Below are positions 41,061-49,208 of a DNA stretch of 55,821 bases, piece after piece. The position numbers and the translations under genes are program-made. A model generated the notes under the pieces. That model worked only from the letters and a program-made list of their open reading frames with translations, was not told where the DNA came from and searched no databases. Origin of the DNA: JBOGJG01 sp050747825. Lineage in GTDB: Bacteria; Acidobacteriota; UBA6911; RPQK01; JBOGJG01. The DNA lies in NCBI GenBank assembly GCA_050747825.1, contig JBOGJG010000305.1, forward strand, positions 1-55,821, in the 5' to 3' direction. Positions within the stretch are counted from its first letter, which is position 1; each line of letters begins with the position of its first letter.

Positions 41061-42336
41061 GAATAGCGCTGATTCGTTCCTGGCCATGCATGTATGGACG
41101 CAGAGCCTCGGGAATGATAACGCTTCCGTCTGGCTGTTGAAAGTTCTCGACGATGGCCACCCAGGTCCGTCCCACGGCCAGGCCGGAACCGTTTAGAGTG
41201 TGAAGAAAGCGGGAACGCTTTCCATCACTGGGCTTGTAGCGGATTTCGGCGCGACGCGCCTGAAAATCTTCAAAGTTGCTGCAGGAGGAAATTTCCCGAT
41301 AGGCATTCTGGCTGGGAATCCAGACCTCCAGATCATAAGTCTTGGCGGCGCTAAAGCTCATATCTCCGGTGGACAAAGTGACCACTCGATAGGGCAGTTC
41401 CAGGCGGCGCAGAATCTCCTCGGCGTCGTGCGTCAACTGCTCCAGTTGCTGGTAAGAATCTTCGGGCCTTGAGAATTTAACCAACTCCACCTTGTTGAAC
41501 TGGTGCTGGCGAATCAGCCCGCGGGTGTCCTTCCCGTAAGATCCTGCTTCGCTTCGAAAGCAGGGAGTATAAGCTGTATAGCTGATGGGCAGCTCTTCCT
41601 CAGGCAAAGTCTCCTGGGCAAAGACATTGGTCACGGGGACCTCAGCCGTGGGGACGAGGAAGTAATCGGTGCCCTCCACATGGAACAGGTCAGCCTCGAA
41701 TTTGGGAAGATTGCCGGTGCCGAAAAAGCTCCTGCGGTTGGCCATGAAAGGCGGCAGAATCTCCCGGTAGCCGTGCTCACCAGTGTGCACGTCCAGCATG
41801 AAATTGATCAGCGCCCTTTCCATCAAAGCGCCAGCGCCGTAGTAATTGGTGAAACGCGCGCCCGCAATTTTGCAGGCGCGCTCGGGATCGAGGATATCCA
41901 GCGCCGCTCCAAGATCGACGTGGTCCTTGACCGGGAAATCGAATTCGCGCGGGGCGCCGACGACACGCACCACTTCGTTGCCGGACTCATCAGGGCTGAT
42001 GGGAACAGTTTCATGAGGGATATTGGGGATAACCGCCAAAAAGCTCTTGAGGCTCTCTTCCAGTTGGGCCAGCTTCTGATCCATTTCCTTGATGCGGCCG
42101 GTCACCTGCTTCATTTCCTCAATCTGGCGGCTCGCATCCTGGTGCTGCCGTTTCAGTTGGGCAATATCCTCGCTGGTGCGGTTGCGAAAGGCCCGCAATT
42201 CCTCGTATTCGATTCGTAAGGCCCGCTCCTTCTCGTCCAGTCGCGTGAATTCCTCCCGGTCAAGGCCAAACCCCTTGCTCGTGAGGCGCTGTTCCACTGA
42301 ATCGAGGTTTTCTCGAATGTAGGTTCTGTCCAGCAT
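41053..42336 (-). CDS. serS: Seryl-tRNA synthetase
   Basis: 427 residues. Class II synthetase: long N-terminal coiled-coil arm (residues about 25-100) that contacts the long variable arm of tRNA-Ser; the core has GTGNLPKFEADLF, PVTNVFAQETL, CFRSEAGSYGKDTRGLIRQH (motif 2) and LNGSGLAVGRTWVAIVENFQ (motif 3). Full length. It is directly adjacent to galU (the stop is the base before the serS start) and overlaps the GntR-type gene by 8 nt. Confidence 0.96.
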   Translation of the reverse strand: MLDRTYIRENLDSVEQRLTSKGFGLDREEFTRLDEKERALRIEYEELRAFRNRTSEDIAQLKRQHQDASRQIEEMKQVTGRIKEMDQKLAQLEESLKSFLAVIPNIPHETVPISPDESGNEVVRVVGAPREFDFPVKDHVDLGAALDILDPERACKIAGARFTNYYGAGALMERALINFMLDVHTGEHGYREILPPFMANRRSFFGTGNLPKFEADLFHVEGTDYFLVPTAEVPVTNVFAQETLPEEELPISYTAYTPCFRSEAGSYGKDTRGLIRQHQFNKVELVKFSRPEDSYQQLEQLTHDAEEILRRLELPYRVVTLSTGDMSFSAAKTYDLEVWIPSQNAYREISSCSNFEDFQARRAEIRYKPSDGKRSRFLHTLNGSGLAVGRTWVAIVENFQQPDGSVIIPEALRPYMHGQERISAIHD

Positions 42337-43215
42337 TTAGTCTGAAACCAACTGTTTCAGATATTGTCTGAACTCTTCGCCGATATCGTCTCGCCTGAGG
42401 GCAAAGTCAACGGTGGCAATCAGGTATTCCAGCTTGTTGCCGGCATCGTAGCGCGATCCTTTGAAGCGATAAGCGTAAACCGGCTCTTTCTTCATGAGAT
42501 TGCGCAGACCATCCGTAAGCTGGATCTCTCCGCCCGTCCCGGGCTCTGTCGCATTCAATGCCTCGAAGATCGCGGGAGTGAGAATATAACGGCCGATGAT
42601 GGCCAGGTTGGAAGGGGCCTTGTCGCGCGGAGGCTTTTCCACCATATCATCGACCTTAAAAAGCCGGCCGTCGCTCCCATTGACGGCCTCACCTGCAATG
42701 ACCCCATAACGTGAAACCGTCTCCCAGGAGACCTCCTGGACAGCCACAACACTGGCTCGGCGCTCTTGAAAGATATCAAGAAGCTGCTTCATCCCAGGGA
42801 CCTCATGGCGGATGATGTCATCTCCCAGGAAAACGCCGAAAGGCTCATCCCCCACAAAGGCTTCCGTAACCAGAATGGCGTGTCCTAACCCCAGCGGCTC
42901 CTTCTGCCGGATCGAAGAAATCGCGATCATTCCGGAGATCTCGCGAACCACTTCCAGTAAATCGGTCTTCCCCTGCTCCTTGAGAACGGCTTCCAGTTGA
43001 TAATCGTAGTCGAAATGATTCTCGATCGCCTCCTTGCCCTGGCTGGTCACAAAGATGATGTCCTCAAAGCCGGAATCTACTGCTTCTTCGACCACGTACT
43101 GAATAGTAGGCTTATCCACAATCGGCAGCATCTCTTTTGGAATGCTCTTGGTGGCGGGCAAGAATCGCGTGCCCATCCCCGCTGCCGGAATCACCGCTTT
43201 TCTTACAGCTTTCAT
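42337..43215 (-). CDS. galU: UTP-glucose-1-phosphate uridylyltransferase
   Basis: 292 residues from ATG 43215 (a TTG two codons upstream is possible). Makes UDP-glucose for glycans. AVIPAAGMGTRFLPATKSIP, then KEMLPIVDKPTIQYVVEEAV, is the nucleotidyltransferase signature; FLGDDIIRHEVPGMKQLLD and GGEIQLTDGLRNLM follow. Full length. TATGAT lies 8 nt upstream of the ATG, with no Shine-Dalgarno sequence. Head of galU-serS-gntR-deaminase. Confidence 0.95.
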   Translation of the reverse strand: MKAVRKAVIPAAGMGTRFLPATKSIPKEMLPIVDKPTIQYVVEEAVDSGFEDIIFVTSQGKEAIENHFDYDYQLEAVLKEQGKTDLLEVVREISGMIAISSIRQKEPLGLGHAILVTEAFVGDEPFGVFLGDDIIRHEVPGMKQLLDIFQERRASVVAVQEVSWETVSRYGVIAGEAVNGSDGRLFKVDDMVEKPPRDKAPSNLAIIGRYILTPAIFEALNATEPGTGGEIQLTDGLRNLMKKEPVYAYRFKGSRYDAGNKLEYLIATVDFALRRDDIGEEFRQYLKQLVSD

Positions 43216-43223
43216 CCGCAAGG

Positions 43224-43229
43224 ATCATA
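43224..43229 (-). promoter_or_regulatory. -10-like hexamer TATGAT before galU
   Basis: On the minus strand TATGAT ends 8 nt before the ATG at 43215, a leaderless-type position. Confidence 0.4.
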
Positions 43230-43259
43230 GCATGCCCTAAAATGGGGCACCAATCGTGA

Positions 43260-43265
43260 TAGCAT
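43260..43265 (+). promoter_or_regulatory. -10-like hexamer TAGCAT before the epimerase gene
   Basis: TAGCAT ends 6 nt before the GTG start at 43272, with no ribosome-binding site between. Confidence 0.3.
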
Positions 43266-43271
43266 GGCTGT

Positions 43272-44132
43272 GTGCCGCGAGTACTGATTGCCGGCTGTGG
43301 ATACGTCGGGACAATTCTGGCACTGAGACTGAGCCAAGGGGGCTACGAAGCATGGGGCCTGCGCAGATGCGCTGGGAACCTGCCTGCGGAAATTCGTCCC
43401 CTATCCGCCGACCTTTCATCCGCGGATACGCTAAAGAACTTGCCCCCGGGTCTTGATTACGTCTTCTATACTGCCTCGCCGGAGTCGTCCAGTGAGGAAG
43501 CCTACCGTGCCTGCTACGAGACCGGATTGGCCAATCTGATGTCCTCCTTAAAGGAGGCTGGTCAGCGCCCCCGGCGGCTTTTTTTGACCTCCAGCACCGG
43601 AGTGTACTCGCAATCGAGCGGCGAATGGGTGGACGAGACCTCTCCGGCCGAGCCCACGCACTTCTCTGGACGCCTGATTCTGGAGGGAGAACGGCTGCTC
43701 CAATCCGGACCCTTTGAGGCCACGGTTCTGCGGGCGGGAGGTATTTACGGTCCCGGGCGAACTCGTCTGATCGAGCAGGTTCGAGAGGGCAAGGCACGCT
43801 GCACTTCGGGTCCCCCGATTTACACCAATCGCATCCAAGTCGAGGACTGCGCGGGGGCCCTGGCGCATCTGATGGACGATTCCCGGCCGGCCGGCGTCTA
43901 TATTGGCGTTGACTGCGAACCGTCGGACCGGTGCATTGTGCTGCGCTGGATGGCAGGGCAGCTCAACGCTCCCCCACCTCGCCTTGAGGATGAGCGAGAC
44001 CTTGACTCCAGGAGATTCCGAAGCAACAAACGCTGCAGTAATGCTAAGCTACTCTCTGCCGGGTACGTATTTCGTTATCCCAGCTTTCGGGAAGGCTACC
44101 GAACGGTGATGGCCGGCTTGACAACCAGTTAA
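43272..44132 (+). CDS. NAD-dependent epimerase/dehydratase family protein (YeeZ-like extended SDR)
   Basis: 286 residues, GTG start. VLIAGCGYVGTILALRLSQ is the Rossmann loop; LFLTSSTGVYSQSSGEWVDE is the active-site strand; VLRAGGIYGPGRTRL follows. The usual YxxxK catalytic pair is not evident (the region reads SGRLILEGERLL), as in the atypical YeeZ-like group. Substrate unknown. The 3' end leads into the FmdB gene after 52 nt. Confidence 0.83.
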   Translation: MPRVLIAGCGYVGTILALRLSQGGYEAWGLRRCAGNLPAEIRPLSADLSSADTLKNLPPGLDYVFYTASPESSSEEAYRACYETGLANLMSSLKEAGQRPRRLFLTSSTGVYSQSSGEWVDETSPAEPTHFSGRLILEGERLLQSGPFEATVLRAGGIYGPGRTRLIEQVREGKARCTSGPPIYTNRIQVEDCAGALAHLMDDSRPAGVYIGVDCEPSDRCIVLRWMAGQLNAPPPRLEDERDLDSRRFRSNKRCSNAKLLSAGYVFRYPSFREGYRTVMAGLTTS

Positions 44133-44184
44133 GCTAAATCTTATATTCCGAAAGTATTTATCTTGAGAAATATTAAGGTGTTAC

Positions 44185-44496
44185 ATGCCCCTTTACGAAT
44201 ATCAATGTGAGAAATGCGGGAAAATCGTTGAGGTGATCCAGAAGTTTGCCGACGCTCCCCTGATCGAATGTGCCCATTGCGGAGGAGAGTTGGTGCGCCT
44301 GCTTTCCGCCCCTGCCATACAATTCAAAGGCTCAGGCTGGTATATCACCGATTACTCGCGCAAAAACGGTTCCGCATCCACTGGCGACTCGCCCAAGCAA
44401 AAGGACGATTCGGGCAAATCCGGCGCTGAAAGCAAGGAAGCTTCGGAAACCAAATCGACTGCATCGACAGACTCCAAAGCCAGTTCGGCCTCGTGA
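44185..44496 (+). CDS. FmdB family zinc-ribbon protein
   Basis: 103 residues. MPLYEYQCEKCGKIVEVIQK and ECAHCGG form a four-cysteine zinc ribbon; IQFKGSGWYITDY is typical of the family. The C-terminal third is a low-complexity Ser/Lys/Asp tail. Regulatory role (first proposed for formamidase genes) is unproven. AAGGTG precedes the ATG. Its stop overlaps the GTG of purD (GTGA). Confidence 0.9.
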   Translation: MPLYEYQCEKCGKIVEVIQKFADAPLIECAHCGGELVRLLSAPAIQFKGSGWYITDYSRKNGSASTGDSPKQKDDSGKSGAESKEASETKSTASTDSKASSAS

Positions 44497-45773
44497 ATAT
44501 ACTTGTCGTCGGCTCAGGGGGCAGGGAACATGCGCTCGCCTGGAAAATCAGCCAGAGCCCACGGCTGCGAAAGCTCTACTGCTCCCCGGGGAACGCCGGA
44601 ACGGCGCAACTGGCCGAAAGCGTTCCTCTTGGGGCCGATGATAGCGAAGGCCTCCTCGATTTCGCCCGATCGAATAAAATCGATTTAACCATTGTCGGAC
44701 CCGAAGCGCCTCTGGTCGCGGGCATCGTAGACCATTTTGAGGGGGCCGGGCTCGCCATTGTGGGACCTTCCCAGAAGGCAGCTGTCCTTGAAGGCAGCAA
44801 GGCTTTCGCCAAGGACTTCATGCGCCGGCACCAGATACCAACCTCCGCTTATCAAAATTACCAGCAAGCCGACAATGCGGAATCTGATCTGAGAAGCGGC
44901 CGATTTGACTTCCCGCTGGTCGTGAAAGCGGATGGTTTGGCGGCCGGCAAGGGAGTTTTCGTTTGCCGGCGCCTGGAGGAGGCTCTCGAGGCAGTCCGCT
45001 CCATCATGCGCGAGCGCCAGTTCGGCAGCTCAGGCGATCAGGTCGTCATCGAGGAATATCTGGAAGGCGAAGAAGCATCCTTCATGGTCTTCTCCGATGG
45101 AGCCCGTGCCTTGGCCATGGTTCCCTCCCAGGATCACAAGGCTATCTACGACGGGGACAAGGGTCCCAATACAGGCGGCATGGGTGCCTATTCCACCGAG
45201 TTCATCCTGTCGCCGGCTCAGCGTCAGGAAGTGATCGAGGCCATCATCAATCCCACCATTCAGGGAATGGCAGAGGAAGGAAATCCCTACGTTGGAATTT
45301 TGTATGCCGGTCTCATGCTGACTTCAACGGGTCCGCGCGTTCTAGAATTCAACGTCCGGTTCGGAGATCCCGAAACTCAGGTGATCCTTCCCCGCATGGT
45401 GACTGATGTGGTGGATGTTTTTGAAGCAGTGGCTGCTCGGGACCTGCAAAACATGGCACTTCAATGGAACAGCAACGCGACGGTCTGCGTCGTTGTAGCG
45501 GCAGAAGGATATCCGGGGTCCTATGAACAGAACAAGGAGATTTCCGGAATTGAAATGGCGGAGGAAGTAAAGAGCACGGTTGTATTTCATGCCGGAACGG
45601 CTCTGCGCGACGGCAAAGTTGTGACCGGCGGAGGCCGTGTCCTGGCAGTCATGTCGCAGGCGCCGACACTGGAAGGCGCCATCATCAAAGCTTATGAGGG
45701 CGTCAACAAGATTCACTTCGAGGGAATGTACTATCGCCGTGACATCGCCTCCAAGGGACTCTCGAGGTCTTGA
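44493..45773 (+). CDS. purD: Phosphoribosylamine-glycine ligase
   Basis: 426 residues, GTG start overlapping the FmdB stop by 4 nt. Second step of purine synthesis. NILVVGSGGREHALAWKISQ is the N-terminal signature; ATP-grasp motifs VVKADGLAAGKGVFVC, IEEYLEGEEASFMVF and the family signature RFGDPETQ (in LEFNVRFGDPETQVILPR) are present. Full length. Followed within 4 nt by a small ORF and then the aldolase gene. Confidence 0.96.
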   Translation: MNILVVGSGGREHALAWKISQSPRLRKLYCSPGNAGTAQLAESVPLGADDSEGLLDFARSNKIDLTIVGPEAPLVAGIVDHFEGAGLAIVGPSQKAAVLEGSKAFAKDFMRRHQIPTSAYQNYQQADNAESDLRSGRFDFPLVVKADGLAAGKGVFVCRRLEEALEAVRSIMRERQFGSSGDQVVIEEYLEGEEASFMVFSDGARALAMVPSQDHKAIYDGDKGPNTGGMGAYSTEFILSPAQRQEVIEAIINPTIQGMAEEGNPYVGILYAGLMLTSTGPRVLEFNVRFGDPETQVILPRMVTDVVDVFEAVAARDLQNMALQWNSNATVCVVVAAEGYPGSYEQNKEISGIEMAEEVKSTVVFHAGTALRDGKVVTGGGRVLAVMSQAPTLEGAIIKAYEGVNKIHFEGMYYRRDIASKGLSRS

Positions 45774-45776
45774 CCT

Positions 45777-45929
45777 ATGTCTTCAGAGGAGCTCGCCTCC
45801 CTCATCAATCAGGGAGAGACAGCCCAGGATGCGCTGGCGGACTTGCGTTTGGAGGGAGATGCTGCCTTAATTCTGCCGGGAACTGTTACCCATTTGAGAA
45901 CCCTTATCCAGTCGGAGGTGAAAGGTTGA
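45777..45929 (+). CDS. Small ORF of 50 codons coupled to the aldolase gene
   Basis: ATG 45777 lies 3 nt after the purD stop; TGA 45927-45929 overlaps the TTG start of the aldolase (TTGA). The product would be acidic and helical, beginning MSSEELASLINQGETAQDAL and ending LIQSEVKG. Tight linkage on both sides, like the other couplings in this genome, and uninterrupted reading favour a real gene. No family recognised. Alternatively it is the remnant of a larger gene or a leader peptide that only serves coupling. Confidence 0.55.
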   Translation: MSSEELASLINQGETAQDALADLRLEGDAALILPGTVTHLRTLIQSEVKG

Positions 45930-46693
45930 AACAGAACAAAACCAAAGCGAAACTCAAAGCAGGCGAAACCGTTCTGGGGTGCTTCGTCCGATATCCCGAC
46001 GCAGCCCTGATTGAAGTGCTTGGATACTACGGCTGGGATTTTCTGGTCTTCGATGCCGAGCATGGGACCATCGAAGCCCGACACTGCGAGAACATGGTGC
46101 GCGCCGCAGAGTTGCAGGACGTCACGCCTATCGTCCGAGTCACGACCAACCAGGCGCCGGTCATACTGAGATTGATGGACACTGGAGCACAGGGGCTGCA
46201 CATACCGATGATCAATTCCCTGCCCGATGCCCAGGCGGCAGTCGCCTCGGTCAAGTATCACCCGTGCGGCGGCCGGGGACTGGCGGGCGTGCGCGCTTCC
46301 GACTACGGGCAGGCAGGATCCTACGCCGATTACTGCGCCACCGCTAACGCCGAGACGCTGATTGCCGCTCATATCGAGACCGGCAAAGCCGTCGATCACC
46401 TCCCGGATATCGTCAAAGTCCAGGACCTGGATGTCATTTTTATTGGGCCGACCGACCTTTCGCATTCCCTGGGATTTCCCGGTCAGGTTCAGCATCCTGA
46501 AGTTCAAAAGACAATGGACCGTATTGCTGAAATCGTAGCCGGTTCGGATAAATTCCTCGGGATTATGGTCGGTGATGCCCAGGCTGCTCGTGAGTGGCAC
46601 AAGCGGGGGGCACGCTATATTACAGTGGCGTTCGAGTCCGTACTAGGACCGGCTTGCCGCAGTTATCTGGAAGCCGCTCGACCTACGATCTAA
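45926..46693 (+). CDS. HpcH/HpaI family aldolase
   Basis: 255 residues from TTG 45926, preceded by GGAGG with 6-nt spacing; the frame is open further upstream (to 45770), but that part is covered by the 50-codon ORF and has no family character. Class II pyruvate aldolase of the 2,4-dihydroxyhept-2-ene-1,7-dioate type: VLGYYGWDFLVFDAEHGTIE holds the catalytic His region, TPIVRVTTNQAPVILRLMDT and GAQGLHIPMINS the phosphate/pyruvate-binding loops, and VIFIGPTDLSHSLGFPGQ the metal/Ser-Asp motif. Substrate not predictable. Confidence 0.88.
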   Translation: MKQNKTKAKLKAGETVLGCFVRYPDAALIEVLGYYGWDFLVFDAEHGTIEARHCENMVRAAELQDVTPIVRVTTNQAPVILRLMDTGAQGLHIPMINSLPDAQAAVASVKYHPCGGRGLAGVRASDYGQAGSYADYCATANAETLIAAHIETGKAVDHLPDIVKVQDLDVIFIGPTDLSHSLGFPGQVQHPEVQKTMDRIAEIVAGSDKFLGIMVGDAQAAREWHKRGARYITVAFESVLGPACRSYLEAARPTI

Positions 46694-47438
46694 ACCCGCC
46701 CAGGGTCCAAAGGCGGCCGGTCTCTCCTTCTTTTCGATAGGAATAAAAAAGATCGGTCCGGCAGGCGGTGCACATCCCGGAGTCCAGTATGCGCCGGATT
46801 CCCAGCTCTTCGAGTTGGACTCGATTGGCCTCGACCAGGTCCAGGTGTCCGGCTGAAAACAGCCGATCCACATGATGCCCGGCAGCGGCAAACTTCTCTC
46901 GCAATTCCGGTCCCACCTCGTAACAGCACTTGCGGATGCATGGCCCCAGGGCTACGGTGAGGTCCTCAGGCTGCGCGCCTGTAATCTGCAGAAACTTCTG
47001 CACTCCCGTGGCGGCAATTCTGCTGCAGGTACCCCGCCAGCCGGCATGAAAAGAGAAGGCCTTTTTCTCCTGGGGCAGCACGCCCAGGACCGGAAGACAG
47101 TCGGCGGTCCGAATCACGGAAAAGTAGCCGGGACGCGTCAGAATAATCCCATCGGCCGAGCCGATGTAACTGTCGGGTGAAGTCTGCCTGAAATTTTCAT
47201 CGATGGTGACGACGTGATCCGAATGGATTTGCTTCAGGAGAATCAGTTGATGCGGCTGTAAATTCAGGCGCTGCAGGAAGAGAAGCTTCTTGGGTGCGAC
47301 TTCCCCATGGACCACAGCATCCTTGAGTTGAGCATCGGTTCTGCGAGAAGTCACGGCGTGAACGAACCCGGGAATGTCCTCCAAGTCCTTGAAAACAAAA
47401 TAGGAGACTCCCGCGCCATTCTTTTCAAAAAATGTCAC
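46683..47438 (-). CDS. pgeF: PgeF/YfiH family purine nucleoside phosphorylase-type laccase-domain protein
   Basis: 251 residues. Motifs of the YfiH family: LKQIHSDHVV, IRTADCLPVLG, FHAGWRGTCSRI and ALGPCIRKCCYEVG, giving the His-Cys-His zinc site. Family members are reported as purine nucleoside phosphorylases/deaminases and as a peptidoglycan editing factor. Divergent from acpS with only 22 nt between the starts, and overlapping the convergent aldolase gene by 11 nt. Confidence 0.92.
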   Translation of the reverse strand: MTFFEKNGAGVSYFVFKDLEDIPGFVHAVTSRRTDAQLKDAVVHGEVAPKKLLFLQRLNLQPHQLILLKQIHSDHVVTIDENFRQTSPDSYIGSADGIILTRPGYFSVIRTADCLPVLGVLPQEKKAFSFHAGWRGTCSRIAATGVQKFLQITGAQPEDLTVALGPCIRKCCYEVGPELREKFAAAGHHVDRLFSAGHLDLVEANRVQLEELGIRRILDSGMCTACRTDLFYSYRKEGETGRLWTLGGFRS

Positions 47439-47460
47439 ATCGAAAGGTTATCACACGTTT

Positions 47461-47835
47461 ATGGTGATCGGCATTGGAGTCGATATCGTTGAGGTGCGCA
47501 GGATGTGCAAGGCCATGGAGGGAAATGAAGCCTTGCAAAACCGCGTCTTCACTCCCGAAGAGATCCGTTATTGCTGTGAACGCAAGAACAAGTTCCAGCA
47601 CTTCGCCGGGCGCTTCGCCGCCAAGGAAGCAGCCCTCAAAGCGCTGGGGACCGGCTGGCAGCAGGGCATCCGCTGGAAAGATGTCGAAGTCAAGGCGGGA
47701 GAGTTGGGCAAACCCGAACTGACCCTTCACGGAAGAGCCCTGGAGACCTTTCAAAACTCAGGCGCCAACCGCGTCCTCCTCACCATCACCCACGCCGAAC
47801 AATACGCCCTCGCCATGGTCATCATGGAAGGATGA
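47461..47835 (+). CDS. acpS: Holo-[acyl-carrier-protein] synthase
   Basis: 124 residues, the standard AcpS length. MVIGIGVDIVEVRRMCKAME gives the Mg-binding aspartate, and HFAGRFAAKEAALKALGTGW the KEA motif with the glutamate. Transfers 4'-phosphopantetheine from CoA to acyl carrier protein. The start codon lies 22 nt from that of pgeF on the other strand. Confidence 0.95.
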   Translation: MVIGIGVDIVEVRRMCKAMEGNEALQNRVFTPEEIRYCCERKNKFQHFAGRFAAKEAALKALGTGWQQGIRWKDVEVKAGELGKPELTLHGRALETFQNSGANRVLLTITHAEQYALAMVIMEG

Positions 47836-47839
47836 GGAT

Positions 47840-47866
47840 CCGAGCCGCGACCGGGAGAGAGCGGCC
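47840..47866 (+). repeat. Copy of the dispersed CCGAGCCGCGACC repeat
   Basis: Matches the copies at 34671-34699 and 55329-55357 (CCGAGCCGCGACC... GAGAGCGGCC). It occupies nearly the whole 39-nt gap between the convergent acpS and mtaB genes. Confidence 0.75.
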
Positions 47867-47874
47867 CCGGCTAC

Positions 47875-49182
47875 CTAAAGGAGAAGATGGTCTCCTTCCT
47901 CAGCCCGCACGATTCGTTCGACGATTTGGTTGGGGGGAAACTGGACAGGGAGTTTGGCGCGCAGGTAGTTGCCGGAGATGGCGGTCCGATGCCCGTCTTT
48001 TTCTTCCGAGAGAGTGAGAACCGAAAGCGGTTTTCCCAGGAACTGGCGCCGAAAGGCGCGGTTCTTTTCCTCTGAGATGCGGCGCAGTTCCCGGCTGCGG
48101 TCTTTGATGGTCCTCGCGGCCACTTTACCCTTCATCTTTGCAGCCGAGGTGCCGCTGCGGTCGCTATATGGAAAGACGTGCAGATAAGTAAAGGGCATGC
48201 GCCGCGTGAACTCGACCGTCTCTTGGTGATCCTGATCGGTCTCGCCTGGGAAACCCACGATCACATCGGTCCCGATCCCCGCGTGGGGAATGCGCTGGCG
48301 GATCTGTTGCACGATATCGGCGAAGCGAGCCGTCGCATAGGGCCGCAGCATCATTTTCAAGACGCGATCACTTCCGCTTTGCAGGCAAATATGAAAATGG
48401 GGCGCGATCTTTTCGCTTTGGCAGGCCAGGTCGATAATGCGCCGCGACAGCTCCATCGGTTCGATGGAGCTGAGACGAACTCGCTCCAGACCTTCGATCT
48501 GGATGATCTCAGCCATCAGCCGGTCCAGCGAATGGCGAGGCTGCAAGTACAATCCGTAAGTGCCGATGTGAATGCCGGTCAGCACGATTTCCCGGAAACC
48601 TCCAGCCACCAGAGCGCGCACTTGCTCCAGAATCTTCCCGGGAGGGACGCTGCGGCTGGGACCCCGAACTGCAGGAATGATGCAGTAAGTACATTTGGCA
48701 TCACAGCCGTCCTGAATCTTAACAAAGGGCCGCGTCCTTCCTCCCAACTGGGTCGCCGGAGTCAAATCAATAGCTCGGGCCTTCCTGAAGTCGTCCAGGT
48801 AGATAGCGGCAATCTCCTCATGGGTCGGCGCCGACACGATGCTCAGGACCTCCCGCTTGCGCGTATTTCCGACCACCGCGCTGACGCCGGGAATGCGTGC
48901 CAGCGCCTGCGGAGAACGCTGGGCATAGCACCCCGTGACCACCAGCCTGGCTCGAGGGCTCTCACGATGCAGCTTCCGGGTGAGCTGCCGCACCTGCTGA
49001 TCGGAGCGGTGAGTGACCGTGCATGAGTTGATCACGATCACATCGGCTTCCGAGCAATCTTCCGTCTCCTCGTAATTGCCATTTAGAAAATCCTCGCGGA
49101 TCGCTGCGCTGTCGGCCTGATTGGTCCGGCAGCCGAAAGTAGCCACGAAGAATTTCCTGCGCTCAGGGGCTTCCTTTTTCAT
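47875..49182 (-). CDS. mtaB: tRNA (N6-L-threonylcarbamoyladenosine(37)-C2)-methylthiotransferase
   Basis: 435 residues. Radical-SAM methylthiotransferase: N-terminal UPF0004 domain with cysteines in TFGCRTNQAD, NSCTVTHRSD and VTGCYAQRS; radical-SAM cluster CDAKCTYCIIP; C-terminal TRAM-like part. The TVTHRSDQQVRQL and GRTRPFVKIQDGCD forms are those of MtaB rather than MiaB or RimO. Modifies ct6A/t6A37 in ANN-decoding tRNAs. TAGAAT lies 13 nt before the start. Confidence 0.93.
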   Translation of the reverse strand: MKKEAPERRKFFVATFGCRTNQADSAAIREDFLNGNYEETEDCSEADVIVINSCTVTHRSDQQVRQLTRKLHRESPRARLVVTGCYAQRSPQALARIPGVSAVVGNTRKREVLSIVSAPTHEEIAAIYLDDFRKARAIDLTPATQLGGRTRPFVKIQDGCDAKCTYCIIPAVRGPSRSVPPGKILEQVRALVAGGFREIVLTGIHIGTYGLYLQPRHSLDRLMAEIIQIEGLERVRLSSIEPMELSRRIIDLACQSEKIAPHFHICLQSGSDRVLKMMLRPYATARFADIVQQIRQRIPHAGIGTDVIVGFPGETDQDHQETVEFTRRMPFTYLHVFPYSDRSGTSAAKMKGKVAARTIKDRSRELRRISEEKNRAFRRQFLGKPLSVLTLSEEKDGHRTAISGNYLRAKLPVQFPPNQIVERIVRAEEGDHLLL

Positions 49183-49192
49183 ACTCGGCTGT

Positions 49193-49201
49193 TACATTCT
49201 A
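49193..49201. promoter_or_regulatory. Overlapping divergent -10-like hexamers between mtaB and the metallo-hydrolase gene
   Basis: Plus-strand TACATT (49193-49198) ends 10 nt before ATG 49209. Minus-strand TAGAAT (49196-49201) ends 13 nt before the mtaB ATG at 49182. The whole divergent gap is 26 nt. Confidence 0.4.
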
Positions 49202-49208
49202 GCGCACG

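Noticed and set aside
45770..45925. 52-codon N-terminal extension of the HpcH/HpaI aldolase
   Set aside because: No family similarity; the strong GGAGG site and family length favour TTG 45926, and another frame (50-codon ORF) occupies the region.
48178..49026. Plus-strand open frame of 282 codons
   Set aside because: Antisense to mtaB, whose cysteine motifs are complete.
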